This document shows, piece after piece, positions 1 through 8,556 of a stretch of 32,181 nucleotides of DNA. The DNA is from Pseudomonadota bacterium (lineage in GTDB: Bacteria; Pseudomonadota; Gammaproteobacteria; Burkholderiales; Burkholderiaceae_D), in contig JAKACN010000027.1 in NCBI GenBank assembly GCA_021821365.1, positions 1 through 32,181 on the forward strand. The letters are read 5' to 3'. Under the pieces are notes generated by a model that was given only the letters and a program-made list of their open reading frames with translations, was not told the DNA's origin and searched no databases. A program made the position numbers and the translations under genes. How positions within the stretch are numbered: the first letter of the stretch is position 1; each line of letters opens with the position of its first letter.

Positions 1-94
1 GTGCTCCATCATGCGCCGCCTACATCACGCCAATTTGCCCAAAACGGGTCATTCTGATTTAGCCAGATCGAGACATTCTAATTTAGCCATTACA
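1..94. mobile_element. Terminal segment of a probable IS21-family insertion sequence
   Basis: The sequence holds two copies of a 15-bp motif, CATTCTGATTTAGCC at 50-64 and CATTCTAATTTAGCC at 74-88, differing at one base and spaced 24 bp apart. The stretch ends in CA at 93-94, so read from the other strand the element begins TGTAATGG. Multiple short subterminal repeats and TG...CA tips are typical of IS21-family ends. No transposase reading frame is visible because the element would continue past the left edge. DNA to the right is AT-richer than the rest of the window, consistent with an insertion-prone patch. The family assignment is inferred from end structure alone. Confidence 0.45.
50..88. 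repeat. Pair of 15-bp direct repeats at the IS-like end
   Basis: Positions 50-64 and 74-88 share 14 of 15 bases. They are probably transposase-binding sites of the element described at 1-94. Confidence 0.6.
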
Positions 95-114
95 CCTGTC
101 TCTCCGAAAATAAA

Positions 115-516
115 TCACCGTGCTTGCTGATATGCATAAGAGAAGTCGATCGGCGGCGAGGTCACAGATAAATAAACGAAAGGCTCATCCCCAGTATTTT
201 TTAACCCATGAACATCACCATCGGCAAAACGCACGACATCTCCCGCCGAAATTACCTTTCGCTCCGTGGCACCTAGCATCAGAGTCCCTTGACCTGAAAC
301 TGCTATCCATATTTGCTCAGATGTCGCGTGCGCATGTAGCGGCTGAATAGCCTCCGGTTCGACAATCACTCTCGTAATCGTCACCCTGACAGATGCGGAG
401 TTTTGCGGGGAAAGTAATTGCAAGGACGTGACGCCAGGATTGGTAAGCGCCTTAAAGTCGTCGTTCGTTAGGAACTCCACAGGGTCTCCAGAGTAATTCA
501 GCACCGCATCGAGCAC
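115..516 (-). CDS. Small cupin-domain protein
   Basis: 133 aa, a single-domain cupin. The conserved barrel motifs are visible: a first motif around residues 60-80 (HAHATSEQIWIAVSGQGTL, with the usual His-x-His and Glu metal ligands) and a second motif around 92-108 (GDVVRFADGDVHGLKNTG, with the second-motif His). These usually bind one divalent metal, and single-domain cupins range from enzymes to sugar or small-ligand sensors, so no substrate can be named. The frame opens with GTG at 516 and no in-frame ATG lies close by. It begins four bases after the stop of the small membrane protein at 521-742, so the two are probably co-transcribed. The DNA is AT-richer than the rest of the window. Confidence 0.75.
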   Translation of the reverse strand: MLDAVLNYSGDPVEFLTNDDFKALTNPGVTSLQLLSPQNSASVRVTITRVIVEPEAIQPLHAHATSEQIWIAVSGQGTLMLGATERKVISAGDVVRFADGDVHGLKNTGDEPFVYLSVTSPPIDFSYAYQQAR

Positions 517-520
517 ACGC

Positions 521-742
521 TCAGCCGGCTCTTCGTGATCTCAACCGCGAATATTCGACGATTGATACCAGCGCCCAGTAAGCGCAGCAAGCGATCGTTG
601 AATCGATGACGTCACTTGCATCGAGATGTTTAGTTCGAAGCCAATGAGATACCAATATCGCAGCCGCAATACCGAGCATTCCCCATCTACATTTACATAA
701 GGCGCTTACTGCTGCCAGTTTCAGGTCATGTAGCAACATCAT
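521..742 (-). CDS. Small hypothetical membrane protein
   Basis: 73 aa if the ATG at 742 is used; a TTG twelve bases upstream is possible but less likely. Not recognised. A hydrophobic stretch around residues 20-33 (WGMLGIAAAILVSHWL) and a second around 45-62 (STIACCAYWALVSIVEY) suggest two short membrane segments. The C-terminus is basic (SRLRSRRAG), which would favour the cytoplasmic side. A plausible promoter at 779-806 lies about 35 bp upstream, which supports this being a real gene. It directly precedes the cupin gene. It could still be a chance frame in AT-richer DNA. Confidence 0.4.
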   Translation of the reverse strand: MMLLHDLKLAAVSALCKCRWGMLGIAAAILVSHWLRTKHLDASDVIDSTIACCAYWALVSIVEYSRLRSRRAG

Positions 743-778
743 GGAATGCACCAAATGGCGACGAAAGATGTCACGCAG

Positions 779-806
779 TTTATACCGTTAATTGACATAA
801 ATACAA
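779..806 (-). promoter_or_regulatory. Probable sigma-70 promoter for the 742-115 gene pair
   Basis: On the minus strand, TTGTAT (801-806) and TATAAA (779-784) are separated by 16 bp. They match the -35 and -10 consensus at 4/6 and 5/6 positions. Transcription would start near 772, about 30 bp before the ATG at 742. The stretch 755-957 holds no gene that I can support. Confidence 0.45.
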
Positions 807-957
807 GAACACCAAGACTGCGCTACCAACCGAGGCGTTGCATACGGTACAAGCGCTACTGCCTGTGGCATCTAAAGACATGAAGACTTTCGAGTAACAG
901 GTATTTTTTTCCTGTCTTATGAATGCGAGGGAAATGGCAGCATCATTTCTCCCCCCA

Positions 958-1377
958 TCACGCCAACACCAGGCTCCTCTGCTGTTCCGGCAAAAACTCC
1001 CGAATATCCCGCGGCTTGCGGCGGCGCGGATGTTCGATCTCGTCGCGGCGCAGCGCCCTCGCCGCGCGCCAGATCAGGACGTCGTCTTCGTAGCCGCGCA
1101 GCGCGGAGGTCTTTTCCCACAGGACGCGCCGGTGCGTGATGAAATCCCAGCAGACCGGCGTCAGGCCTTCGAGCTGGCCTTCGGCCTGCAGCTTGAGGGC
1201 GAGGCCCATGACCGCGCCGGCGTGGGGGACGTCTTCGGGGAAATAAATGGAGTTGGCCCAGGCGCGGACGTCGCAGAAATCGAGGACCTGGCCGCGAACC
1301 GGTTTGTGCCACTGATCGGGGTGGGCGTTCTGGTTCGGCCAGCGGCCGGCGCCTACCCATGTGCCTGTCTTGAACAT
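958..1377 (-). CDS. Conserved-looking hypothetical protein under an SOS-type promoter
   Basis: 139 aa, not recognised. It is soluble, with no signal peptide or membrane segment. The N-terminal two thirds are rich in Trp and aromatic residues (WVGAGRW, WHKPVRG, AWANSIYFPEDVPHAG, CWDFITHRRVLWEK). The C-terminus is strongly basic (RALRRDEIEHPRRRKPRD). The start at 1377 is fixed by an exceptionally strong ribosome-binding site, AAGGAGGTGATC at 1379-1390, with 6 bases between GGAGG and the ATG. A LexA-type palindrome overlaps a good promoter about 105-145 bp upstream, so expression after DNA damage is likely. The gene stands alone, with no imuA, imuB or dnaE2 beside it. The basic tail would fit nucleic-acid contact, but that is only a guess. 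Confidence 0.7.
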   Translation of the reverse strand: MFKTGTWVGAGRWPNQNAHPDQWHKPVRGQVLDFCDVRAWANSIYFPEDVPHAGAVMGLALKLQAEGQLEGLTPVCWDFITHRRVLWEKTSALRGYEDDVLIWRAARALRRDEIEHPRRRKPRDIREFLPEQQRSLVLA

Positions 1378-1378
1378 C

Positions 1379-1390
1379 GATCACCTCCTT
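1379..1390 (-). promoter_or_regulatory. Exceptionally strong ribosome-binding site
   Basis: AAGGAGGTGATC on the minus strand matches the anti-Shine-Dalgarno end of 16S rRNA over 12 consecutive bases. It sits at ideal spacing before the ATG at 1377 and decides that start. Confidence 0.85.
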
Positions 1391-1481
1391 GTCGCTGGCA
1401 GCACGTGCCGTACTGCCGGAGCTGCCGTGAAAACAGGTGGATCACGTTCCTTCAAGGCCTGTTTTCCAGCACGCCACACTA

Positions 1482-1497
1482 CTGTTCATACGTACAG
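1482..1497. promoter_or_regulatory. LexA (SOS) box
   Basis: CTGTTCATACGTACAG fits the CTGT-N8-ACAG LexA consensus exactly. The flanking bases extend it to TACTGT...ACAGTA, as in the strongest known boxes. It overlaps the -10 element of the promoter reading toward the gene at 958-1377. The rest of 1378-1683 holds no gene that I can support; it is the divergent control region between this gene and the permease at 1684. Confidence 0.75.
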
Positions 1498-1523
1498 TAT
1501 ATCTACTTTTCGGCCTTTGTCCA
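1496..1523 (-). promoter_or_regulatory. Sigma-70 promoter overlapping the LexA box
   Basis: TGGACA (1518-1523) and TATACT (1496-1501) on the minus strand are 16 bp apart, and each matches consensus at 5/6 positions. The -10 shares bases with the LexA palindrome at 1482-1497, the classic arrangement for repression by LexA. The predicted 5' untranslated region to the ATG at 1377 is about 110 nt. Confidence 0.65.
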
Positions 1524-1683
1524 TGCGGGCCGCCTGCAAACCGGTCTGCATGCCGGAAACCGCCATCGCGGGTGTTTCGCCCCCGCTTCCGCGCAGCCAC
1601 ATTGCGACGCCGACGTGCCATAGGCACTCGCGCGCGAAATCGGGTCTAATAGGCAGCGCGATCAACCCAAACAAGGAGAAAAA

Positions 1684-2985
1684 ATGAGCGCGATGGACCG
1701 GTTCTTCAAACTGACCGAGCAGGGAACGGATGTCCGCACCGAGGTGCTGGCGGGCCTGACGACGTTCCTCACGATGGCCTACATCATCTTCGTGAATCCT
1801 TCCATTCTCGGCGACGCCGGCATGCCCAAGGATGCGGTGTTCGTGGCGACCTGCATTGCCGCCGCGCTCGGTTCGCTGGTGATGGGCTTGTGGGCCAACT
1901 ACCCGATCGCGATGGCGCCGGGCATGGGTCTCAATGCGTATTTCGCGTATGGCGTGGTGAAGGGCATGGGTTACAGCTGGGAAGCGGCGCTTGGCGCCGT
2001 GTGTATTTCCGGCATCCTGTTCGTGATCGTGAGCGTGCTGCGCATCCGGGAGATGATCGTGAACGGCATCCCGCATTCCGTGCGGACGGCGATCACCGCC
2101 GGCATCGGGCTGTTCCTGGCCATCATTTCGCTGAAGAACGCCGGCATCGTCGTAGCGCATCCGGCCACCTTCATCACGCTGGGCGACCTGCACAAGGCGC
2201 CGACGATCCTGGCGATCATCGGCTTCTTCCTGATCGTCGCGCTGGACCGCCTGCGCGTGAAGGGCGCGATCCTGATCGGCATCATCGTGGTGACGATTCT
2301 GAGTTTCATCTTTGCCGGCAATACCTTCCACGGCATCGTGTCGGCGCCTCCATCCATCGCGCCGACGCTGTTCAAGCTGGATATTTCCGCCGCGCTGTCG
2401 ATCGGCATCCTGAACGTGGTGCTGGTGTTCTTCCTGGTTGAACTGTTCGATGCGACCGGCACGCTGATGGGTGTGGCCGCCCGCGCGGGCCTGCTGAAGG
2501 CAGGCAAGATGGATCGCCTGAACAAGGCGCTGATGGCCGACAGCAGCGCGATTGTTGCGGGTTCTTTCCTCGGCACGTCAAGCACCACCGCGTATATCGA
2601 AAGTGCAGCCGGCGTGCAGGCCGGCGGCCGCACGGGTCTGACCGCGGTCGCGGTGGCCGTGCTGTTCCTCGCCTGCCTGTTCATCGCGCCGCTGGCCGGC
2701 GCGGTGCCCGCCTATGCGACGGCACCGGCGCTGTTCTTCGTGTCCTGCCTGATGCTGCGCGAGCTGACCGAACTGCAATGGGACGACAACACCGAAAGCG
2801 TTCCCGCGGTGATCACTGCGCTGATGATGCCCTTTACCTATTCGATCGCGAACGGCGTCGCATTCGGCTTTATCTCCTATGCCGGACTGAAGCTGTTCAC
2901 CGGCCGCGCAAAACAGGTGCCGGCCATCGTGTGGATCATCGCGGCAATATTCATTTTCCGTTACGTGTATCTCGGCGCGGAATAG
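1684..2985 (+). CDS. NCS2/AzgA-family guanine/hypoxanthine permease
   Basis: 433 aa inner-membrane protein, a proton symporter for nucleobases. It has the architecture of the AzgA subgroup of NCS2 transporters (E. coli GhxP, AdeP): N-terminal RTEVLAGLTTFLTMAYIIFVNP, the APGMGLNAYFAY motif around residue 78, and the hallmark SFLGTSSTTAYIESAAGV segment around residues 290-310, with about a dozen hydrophobic helices. Length fits the family (430-450 aa). The start follows AAGGAG at 1673-1678. A guanine deaminase follows 50 bp downstream, so guanine (or a close oxopurine) is the likely substrate; adenine specificity cannot be excluded from sequence alone. Confidence 0.9.
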   Translation: MSAMDRFFKLTEQGTDVRTEVLAGLTTFLTMAYIIFVNPSILGDAGMPKDAVFVATCIAAALGSLVMGLWANYPIAMAPGMGLNAYFAYGVVKGMGYSWEAALGAVCISGILFVIVSVLRIREMIVNGIPHSVRTAITAGIGLFLAIISLKNAGIVVAHPATFITLGDLHKAPTILAIIGFFLIVALDRLRVKGAILIGIIVVTILSFIFAGNTFHGIVSAPPSIAPTLFKLDISAALSIGILNVVLVFFLVELFDATGTLMGVAARAGLLKAGKMDRLNKALMADSSAIVAGSFLGTSSTTAYIESAAGVQAGGRTGLTAVAVAVLFLACLFIAPLAGAVPAYATAPALFFVSCLMLRELTELQWDDNTESVPAVITALMMPFTYSIANGVAFGFISYAGLKLFTGRAKQVPAIVWIIAAIFIFRYVYLGAE

Positions 2986-3035
2986 GCCCTGATGGACCTT
3001 GCATTGCTTTCATCAATTCGGAACGGGACAAGACC

Positions 3036-4352
3036 ATGACGTCGGACACCGCACCATCCATCTGTCAGGCGTACCGGGCGAGCATCCTGTATTTCAAGGC
3101 CGACCCGGCCTTCGAGCAAGACGCTTCCGTCTGGCATGAAGACGGCCTGCTCGTGGTCGAGCACGGCCGTGTCAAGGCCGTGGGCGATTACGCGCAGCTG
3201 CGCCCCGCCCTGCCGGAAGGCACGGCGATCCGGGAATTTCACGGCAAGCTGCTCGTGCCCGGTTTCATCGATACCCATATTCATTACCCGCAAACCGATG
3301 TGATCGCCTCGCCGGCGCGCGGCCTGCTGCCATGGCTGGAAACCTATACCTTCCCGGCGGAACACCGCTTCGATGACGAAGCGCATGCGCGCGAGGTGGC
3401 GCGCTTTTTCCTGGACGAACTCCTGCGCTGCGGCACGACGACGGCCATGGTGTATTGCACGGTGCATCCGGCGTCGGTCGATGCGTTCTTCACCGAGAGC
3501 GCACAACGCGGCCTGCGCATGGCGGCGGGCAAGGTGATGATGGACCGCCACTGTCCATCCTTCCTGAGTGACGATGCGCAATCGGGGCTGCGCGCAAGCG
3601 AAGAACTGATCGGCAGGTGGCACAATCGTGAACGCCAGATGTACGCCATCACGCCGCGCTTCGCTGCGACGTCGAGCGACATGCAACTGGCGGCAGCAGG
3701 CGAGCTGGCGCGTGCGCATCCGGACGTGTTCGTGCAAACGCATGTCGCGGAAAACACGGAGGAAGTGGCGTGGGTCAAGTCGCTGTTTCCGGAGGCGCGC
3801 AGCTATCTCGATGTGTACGATCGCTACGGCCTGCTGCGTCCGCGCGCCATGTTCGCGCACTGTATCTGGCTCGATGAACACGACCGCGCGCGCATGCGGG
3901 AAACGCAGGCGGCGGCGGCGATCTGCCCCACGTCCAACCTGTTCCTCGGCAGCGGCCTGTTCGATTTCGCGCTGGCCGATGCGGCGCGCATGCCCTTCTC
4001 GCTCGCGACCGACGTCGGCGGCGGCACCTCGTTCTCAATGCTGCAAACGATGAACGAAGCCTACAAGGTCGCGCGCATGCGCGGCACGCATCTGCCGGCG
4101 CTGCGCATGTTCTACCTCGCCACCCTCGGTAGCGCGCGGTGCATGCAGCTCGATGGGACGATAGGCAGTTTCACCGCCGGTGCGGAAGCCGATTTCATCG
4201 TGCTCGATCCGGTCGCGACGCCCTTGCTGGCGCGGCGCACCGCCCGCGCGGAAAGCCTGGAGGAATTACTGTTCGCCTTTGCGCTGCTCGGCGACGATCG
4301 GGCGGTGCTGGCGACGTACAGTGGCGGGAAGTGCATGCACGCGCGGGAGTGA
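3036..4352 (+). CDS. guaD: Guanine deaminase
   Basis: 438 aa amidohydrolase that converts guanine to xanthine plus ammonia with one zinc. The metal-binding PGFIDTHIHYPQTD motif typical of GuaD lies around residues 75-90. HTHVAENTEEVAW near 235 gives a zinc-ligand His, and AHCIWLDEHD near 270 another. The CPTSNLFLGSGLFDF stretch and ATDVGGGTSFSMLQTMNEAYKV, which holds the catalytic Asp, are diagnostic. The ATG at 3036 was chosen because it opens the recognisable N-terminus and follows the permease by 50 bp; the frame stays open further upstream only because it runs antiparallel to other codons of the permease. It forms a purine uptake and breakdown operon with the permease. Confidence 0.92.
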   Translation: MTSDTAPSICQAYRASILYFKADPAFEQDASVWHEDGLLVVEHGRVKAVGDYAQLRPALPEGTAIREFHGKLLVPGFIDTHIHYPQTDVIASPARGLLPWLETYTFPAEHRFDDEAHAREVARFFLDELLRCGTTTAMVYCTVHPASVDAFFTESAQRGLRMAAGKVMMDRHCPSFLSDDAQSGLRASEELIGRWHNRERQMYAITPRFAATSSDMQLAAAGELARAHPDVFVQTHVAENTEEVAWVKSLFPEARSYLDVYDRYGLLRPRAMFAHCIWLDEHDRARMRETQAAAAICPTSNLFLGSGLFDFALADAARMPFSLATDVGGGTSFSMLQTMNEAYKVARMRGTHLPALRMFYLATLGSARCMQLDGTIGSFTAGAEADFIVLDPVATPLLARRTARAESLEELLFAFALLGDDRAVLATYSGGKCMHARE

Positions 4353-4503
4353 TCCGGTTGTTGAATGGTCGTGGTGCCGGGCGCACGGACTGCAGCTCCT
4401 GGATGCATTTCGTCGATGGCTTCTGATCGTGCGTATGGCGCGCGCTACATCCTGTGTCCGATCTACTGATGGAGCATGGAATTCGCACCCCTTGCCGCCA
4501 CCT

Positions 4504-4968
4504 TCACCCCTGCCCCACGTAAAACTGCAGCGAATCCACGATCGGCGCGAAGTAGTCGAGCGAAGCATCGTAGTCGCTGCAGGCATAGTCGTGGAAGGTG
4601 GCGCGAATGACGACCGGCGGTGCGACGAGGATCTTTCCGATTGCGCGATGGGTCTTTTCGGCTTCGAGGTAGTCGGCGATGGAAACGCAGGCGTTGCCGG
4701 TACCGCGGCTGAGCTCGGCCATGATCTTCCAGCGATAGCCGGCCATGTTCACCAGCGACCTCAGGTCGGCTTCGCGGAATGCGGCGGCGACTTCCTCGGC
4801 CGGCCTGTCCTCATCCTCGCTCAGCGTCCAGGCCGTGAGATAGGCCCCCTTGGCGCCGTCGGCGGATTCGAGGTAGATCGATTTTCCGTCGCCAGTCGAA
4901 CGCTCGGACCAGTCCGGCGGCACTTTTATGAGCCAGAAGTCGGTGTGGATCGTTTTGGTGTCTGTCAT
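4504..4968 (-). CDS. Hypothetical protein, DcrB/DUF1795-like
   Basis: 154 aa, with no signal peptide or membrane segment. It begins with an ordinary globular start (FWLIKVPPDWSERSTGDGKSIYLES) and ends DYFAPIVDSLQFYVGQG. The arrangement, a 'fits-the-membrane-stress' type domain with a closing 'IVDSLQF' strand, faintly recalls the DcrB/DUF1795 fold, where a protein begins with a P-x-x-W motif and ends in a terminal I..SL.F strand. That resemblance is weak. It starts six bases after the end of the hybrid kinase at 4975-7824 and is probably co-transcribed with it. No function can be given. Confidence 0.65.
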   Translation of the reverse strand: MTDTKTIHTDFWLIKVPPDWSERSTGDGKSIYLESADGAKGAYLTAWTLSEDEDRPAEEVAAAFREADLRSLVNMAGYRWKIMAELSRGTGNACVSIADYLEAEKTHRAIGKILVAPPVVIRATFHDYACSDYDASLDYFAPIVDSLQFYVGQG

Positions 4969-4974
4969 TGTTGT

Positions 4975-7824
4975 TCAGCGGGGATATCCGCCGGCGTGCA
5001 GCGTCAGCACGGGTCGCGGGCCGGGCCCGGCATCGGCTGCCACCACCTGCGCAGTCGGCTCTTCCAGCAGGCTGCGCAAGCGCGCAAGGTCGATCGGCTT
5101 GGTGAGATGATGATCGAAACCGGCGGCGAATGCGAGGTTTTTATCTTTCTCCTGCCCCCATCCCGTCACGGCGACGAGCACCGTGCCGCTCCCCTGCGGC
5201 ATGCGACGGATGCGCTGCGCCACTTCATTGCCGCTCATGCCGGGCATGCCGATGTCGAGCAGGACGACTTCCGGTGCAAATTCCGCAAAGGCGGACAGCG
5301 CGCCTTCGCCATCGTAGGCGATGCGGACTTCGTGTCCTTGCAGGCGCAGCAGTTCGGCCAGCGTCTCCGCGGCGTCGCGATTGTCGTCTGCAACCAGCAC
5401 GCGTCGCCCCCGCACTGGCGGGGAAGGCGTTTCCCCGTCCGCATCGCGCTCCGGCGCGGCCGCGATGCGCACCGGCAGGCGGACGGTGAAACGGCTGCCC
5501 AGCCCCGGTCCCGCGCTGCTGGCCGCGATGCTTCCGCCATGCAGCTCGATCAGGCCCCTGGCCAGCGCCAGCCCGATGCCGAGTCCGCCGCTGGACCGAT
5601 CCTGCGTCGAACGCACCTGGGTGAACATCCGGAAGATTTCTTCCAGCGCATCGGGCCGGATGCCGACGCCATTGTCGATGACACTGATCGCGATTTCGCG
5701 CGGGCTCGCCTCGGCATGCAGGCAGATCGTCCCGCCGGGATCGGTATATTTCGCCGCGTTGGTGAGCAGGTTGGCCAGGACCTGCGCCACGCGCAACTGG
5801 TCGGCCTCGAAATACACCGCGTCCGGCGGCAGGTCGATGCGCAGCAGGTGCTGCCGCGCATCGATGATCGGCCGCGCCGTTTCGACCGCGGCCTCCACCA
5901 CGGATGACAGCTCGGCACGCGCCATGCGAAGGTGAAGCATGCCGCGGGTGATGCGCGACACGTCCAGCAGGTCGTCGAGCAGGAGGGACATGTGGCGCAC
6001 CTGCCGGTCGATCACATCATGGCTCCAGCGTTTCTGGGCTTCGGTTGCGCTGGACGAATTGGAGATGAGCGCCGCCTGACGGATCGGCGCAAGCGGATTG
6101 CGCAATTCATGCGCCAGCGTCGCGAGGAATTCGTCCTTGCGGCGGTCCGCGTCCCGCAACGCCTGCTCGCTCTGCTTGCGCTCGGTGATATCCGCGAACC
6201 AGGCCGCCACCGATCCCTGCAACGGCGACGCGACGATATGGAACCATCCCTCGATGCCGTTCAATTGCGCCTGGTATTCGAACTCGCGCGTCTCGGCGGC
6301 TTCGGCCACGTCGACGAAATTCGAGAACAGTTCGGCATCTTCCCAGGTGCCGGGCAAGACATCCCTCACCCGTTGCCCGATCAGCGCCTCGACCGGCTTG
6401 CGCATAACACGCGCGGCCGCATGATTGACGTAGGTCCATTGAAAATCGACGATGCCACCCTGCCTGTCCCGCACCGGCATGAGCACGTTGAACGGCACGG
6501 CGGAAGATTCGAGCACGACGCGGAAACGCTGGTCGCTGGACTGCGCAATGGCTTGCGCGCGCGCCCTTTCGGTAAACACCGAGGCCTTGCCCGCGCAGAT
6601 GTCGGCCATCCGCATCTCGCGCTCGGTGGGCCTGCGCGGCGCGGGCATATGTACCGAGATGACGCCCATCACCACGCCGCTGGCACTGATCAGCGGCGTA
6701 CTGTGTACCGCCCGGAAACCTTCATCGCGCGCCAGTTGCCGCCAGGCCGCGAAGCACGGGTCGACTTCCGTGTCTTCCACCACCACGCGGTGCCGCTCGC
6801 CGCAGGCGAGGCCGCAAGCGCCCTCGTCGATCGGCACCATCGACAGTTTCCGCAGCGCGCTTTCGCTGAAGCCGAGGCTGGCACGCGCGACCAGGCAGCC
6901 GCGGTCGGGATCGAACAGCGACAGCAGCCCCTGCCTGCATCCATGGAACTCGGCAAGCGCTTCGAGAATGACCTGCAACTGGCTTTGCAGCTCGTTCAGC
7001 TCCAGGACCCGACCTGCAAGCACGTGCAGGCGCTGCAGGTCCGCCACCTGCTGCGTGAGCTCGCCTTGCGTGCGTTCGAGCAAAGCCACCATGCGCTTGC
7101 GTTCGCTGACGTCGAGCGATGCGCCGCGCAGGCGCAAGCCGCGGCCGGCGGAATCCCTGTCGATATGGGTCTTCGTGAGCAGCCAGCGCCGTTGGCCGTC
7201 CGGCAAGGTCACGCTGTGCTCGCGCGCATAGTTGTCGGCTTTCCGCGCCAGCGCCTCTTTCAGCGCGCGGCGCGCCTCAGCCAGTTCTTCGGCGCGGAAC
7301 ATGGCGTTCCATTCGTCGAGGGGAAGATGCCGCGCATGGTTGCCGTCGGACGGGGGATGGCCCAGCAGGCGCTGCAAGGTGGCGGACGCGAACACGGTCC
7401 GCCGGGCAAGGTCGACCTCGAACAGCCCCACGCCCGCATTTTCCTGCGCGAGGGCGAGCAACTGCTCCGCTTCGGCGGCACGGTGCGTCACCAGGCGGAA
7501 CCGCCCGCCGAGGAAAACGAGCAGCAGGCCAGCCACGATGTAGGCCAGCAGCACCGCGCGATCGGGGGCATCGGCAATCCAGATCTGCCCGACCGGATCG
7601 AGCAGCAGCGCACCGTTGATCATGCCGATGACAAGCACGGCGAATGCCGGTCCCCGGCCGGCGATCATCGCGGTGCCAAGCAATGCCGGCAGGAAGATCA
7701 GGAAGGGACTGCGCGTGCCGACCCATGGCTGCAGTCCCCAATGCATCACGGCGGCAACAATGCCGAGGAGCGCGGCCACCGCGTAGCGCGCGATGAGGGG
7801 TCGCTCGGGAAATGAAAATACCAT
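4975..7824 (-). CDS. Membrane-bound hybrid sensor histidine kinase (DUF4118-PAS-GAF-PAS-HisKA-HATPase-REC)
   Basis: 949 aa. Residues 10-110 hold four closely spaced membrane helices of the DUF4118/KdpD-like sensor type. A PAS domain follows (about 120-245), then GAF (265-415), a second PAS (430-555), HisKA with the phosphoacceptor His in TLAHELRNPLAPI, HATPase_c with N-box LLTNAAKY and G-boxes DNGVGI and GGLGIGLA, and a C-terminal receiver (about 815-930) with VLLDIGMPG as phosphorylation site and LTKP as the conserved Lys. All residues needed for autophosphorylation and internal relay appear intact. No separate Hpt protein or response regulator lies beside it, so its output partner is elsewhere. 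The ligand is unknown. It is followed by the small unknown protein at 4504-4968. Confidence 0.93.
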   Translation of the reverse strand: MVFSFPERPLIARYAVAALLGIVAAVMHWGLQPWVGTRSPFLIFLPALLGTAMIAGRGPAFAVLVIGMINGALLLDPVGQIWIADAPDRAVLLAYIVAGLLLVFLGGRFRLVTHRAAEAEQLLALAQENAGVGLFEVDLARRTVFASATLQRLLGHPPSDGNHARHLPLDEWNAMFRAEELAEARRALKEALARKADNYAREHSVTLPDGQRRWLLTKTHIDRDSAGRGLRLRGASLDVSERKRMVALLERTQGELTQQVADLQRLHVLAGRVLELNELQSQLQVILEALAEFHGCRQGLLSLFDPDRGCLVARASLGFSESALRKLSMVPIDEGACGLACGERHRVVVEDTEVDPCFAAWRQLARDEGFRAVHSTPLISASGVVMGVISVHMPAPRRPTEREMRMADICAGKASVFTERARAQAIAQSSDQRFRVVLESSAVPFNVLMPVRDRQGGIVDFQWTYVNHAAARVMRKPVEALIGQRVRDVLPGTWEDAELFSNFVDVAEAAETREFEYQAQLNGIEGWFHIVASPLQGSVAAWFADITERKQSEQALRDADRRKDEFLATLAHELRNPLAPIRQAALISNSSSATEAQKRWSHDVIDRQVRHMSLLLDDLLDVSRITRGMLHLRMARAELSSVVEAAVETARPIIDARQHLLRIDLPPDAVYFEADQLRVAQVLANLLTNAAKYTDPGGTICLHAEASPREIAISVIDNGVGIRPDALEEIFRMFTQVRSTQDRSSGGLGIGLALARGLIELHGGSIAASSAGPGLGSRFTVRLPVRIAAAPERDADGETPSPPVRGRRVLVADDNRDAAETLAELLRLQGHEVRIAYDGEGALSAFAEFAPEVVLLDIGMPGMSGNEVAQRIRRMPQGSGTVLVAVTGWGQEKDKNLAFAAGFDHHLTKPIDLARLRSLLEEPTAQVVAADAGPGPRPVLTLHAGGYPR

Positions 7825-8088
7825 CAGTATCTCGTATCGAGTATGCAGATCAGTCTAGACCAGGCCGGTCCGCACAGCCAGACGGCTTCCGCCGGAATTT
7901 CCCCGCGAGCGAGCCGCTTTCCGGAAACGGAATTCGTCGGTGTTCCAGGCCCGAGGCGTCATGCACATCGACCAAATGTTTCAACACAGGGATGAGCGTA
8001 ACCGGCGCCACGCAGGCAACCTTTGCGCTTGCATCAATATCCTTCGAAAAACCATGCCGCCGGCCGGCTGCGCGTCTTCCCTGCCGCA

Positions 8089-8556
8089 TCAAGCCGGCTT
8101 GGCAACCATCAGGTAATACACGATCACGAACGCAATGAACGCCGGAATGCCGAGCAGGACCCAGATCCAGAAATAGCGCCAGTAGGAAAACGCCAGCGGC
8201 GCCTTGCGCTCGACCGCCTCGCGCGCCAGCTTGCGCATGCGCATCTGCAACCACACGACGGGAAGCCAGCATGCCACGGCGACGCCGTACAACGCGAGCG
8301 ACCAGGCAATCCATTGGGTGCGCATCGAGAGCCCTCCCAGCTGCACCATGTAGATGCCGGTCAGGGGCTGGATCACCACCGTCGTGGTGGTAAATATCCA
8401 GTCGGCCAGCACCACCAGGCGCGTCACGACCGCGATGGCGCGCACGTCGCGGCTGATGCTGGCGAACAGCAGATAGAAAGCGGAGCCGACGCCGGTGCCG
8501 AATAGAAAGGTGGATGCAAGGATATGCAACCACTTCACGGTGATGTAATCCATCAT
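8089..8556 (-). CDS. DUF2269-family integral membrane protein
   Basis: 155 aa with four hydrophobic helices. The opening YITVKWLHILASTFLFGTGVGSAFYLLFA is characteristic of DUF2269 proteins, as is a central TTTVVIQPLTGIYMV segment. The first ATG (8556) overlaps the stop of the upstream SDR-DoxX gene as ATGA, so the two are translationally coupled; a second ATG directly follows. The family's biochemical role is unknown. Paired with an SDR-DoxX fusion, it may belong to a membrane redox or electron-transfer system, but that is inference. Confidence 0.85.
   Translation of the reverse strand: MMDYITVKWLHILASTFLFGTGVGSAFYLLFASISRDVRAIAVVTRLVVLADWIFTTTTVVIQPLTGIYMVQLGGLSMRTQWIAWSLALYGVAVACWLPVVWLQMRMRKLAREAVERKAPLAFSYWRYFWIWVLLGIPAFIAFVIVYYLMVAKPA

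Noticed and set aside
4180-7815. Long plus-strand open frames opposite the hybrid kinase
   Set aside because: They are antisense frames in GC-rich DNA, rich in Arg, Ala, His and Gln, with no domain motifs, whereas the minus strand encodes complete kinase motifs.
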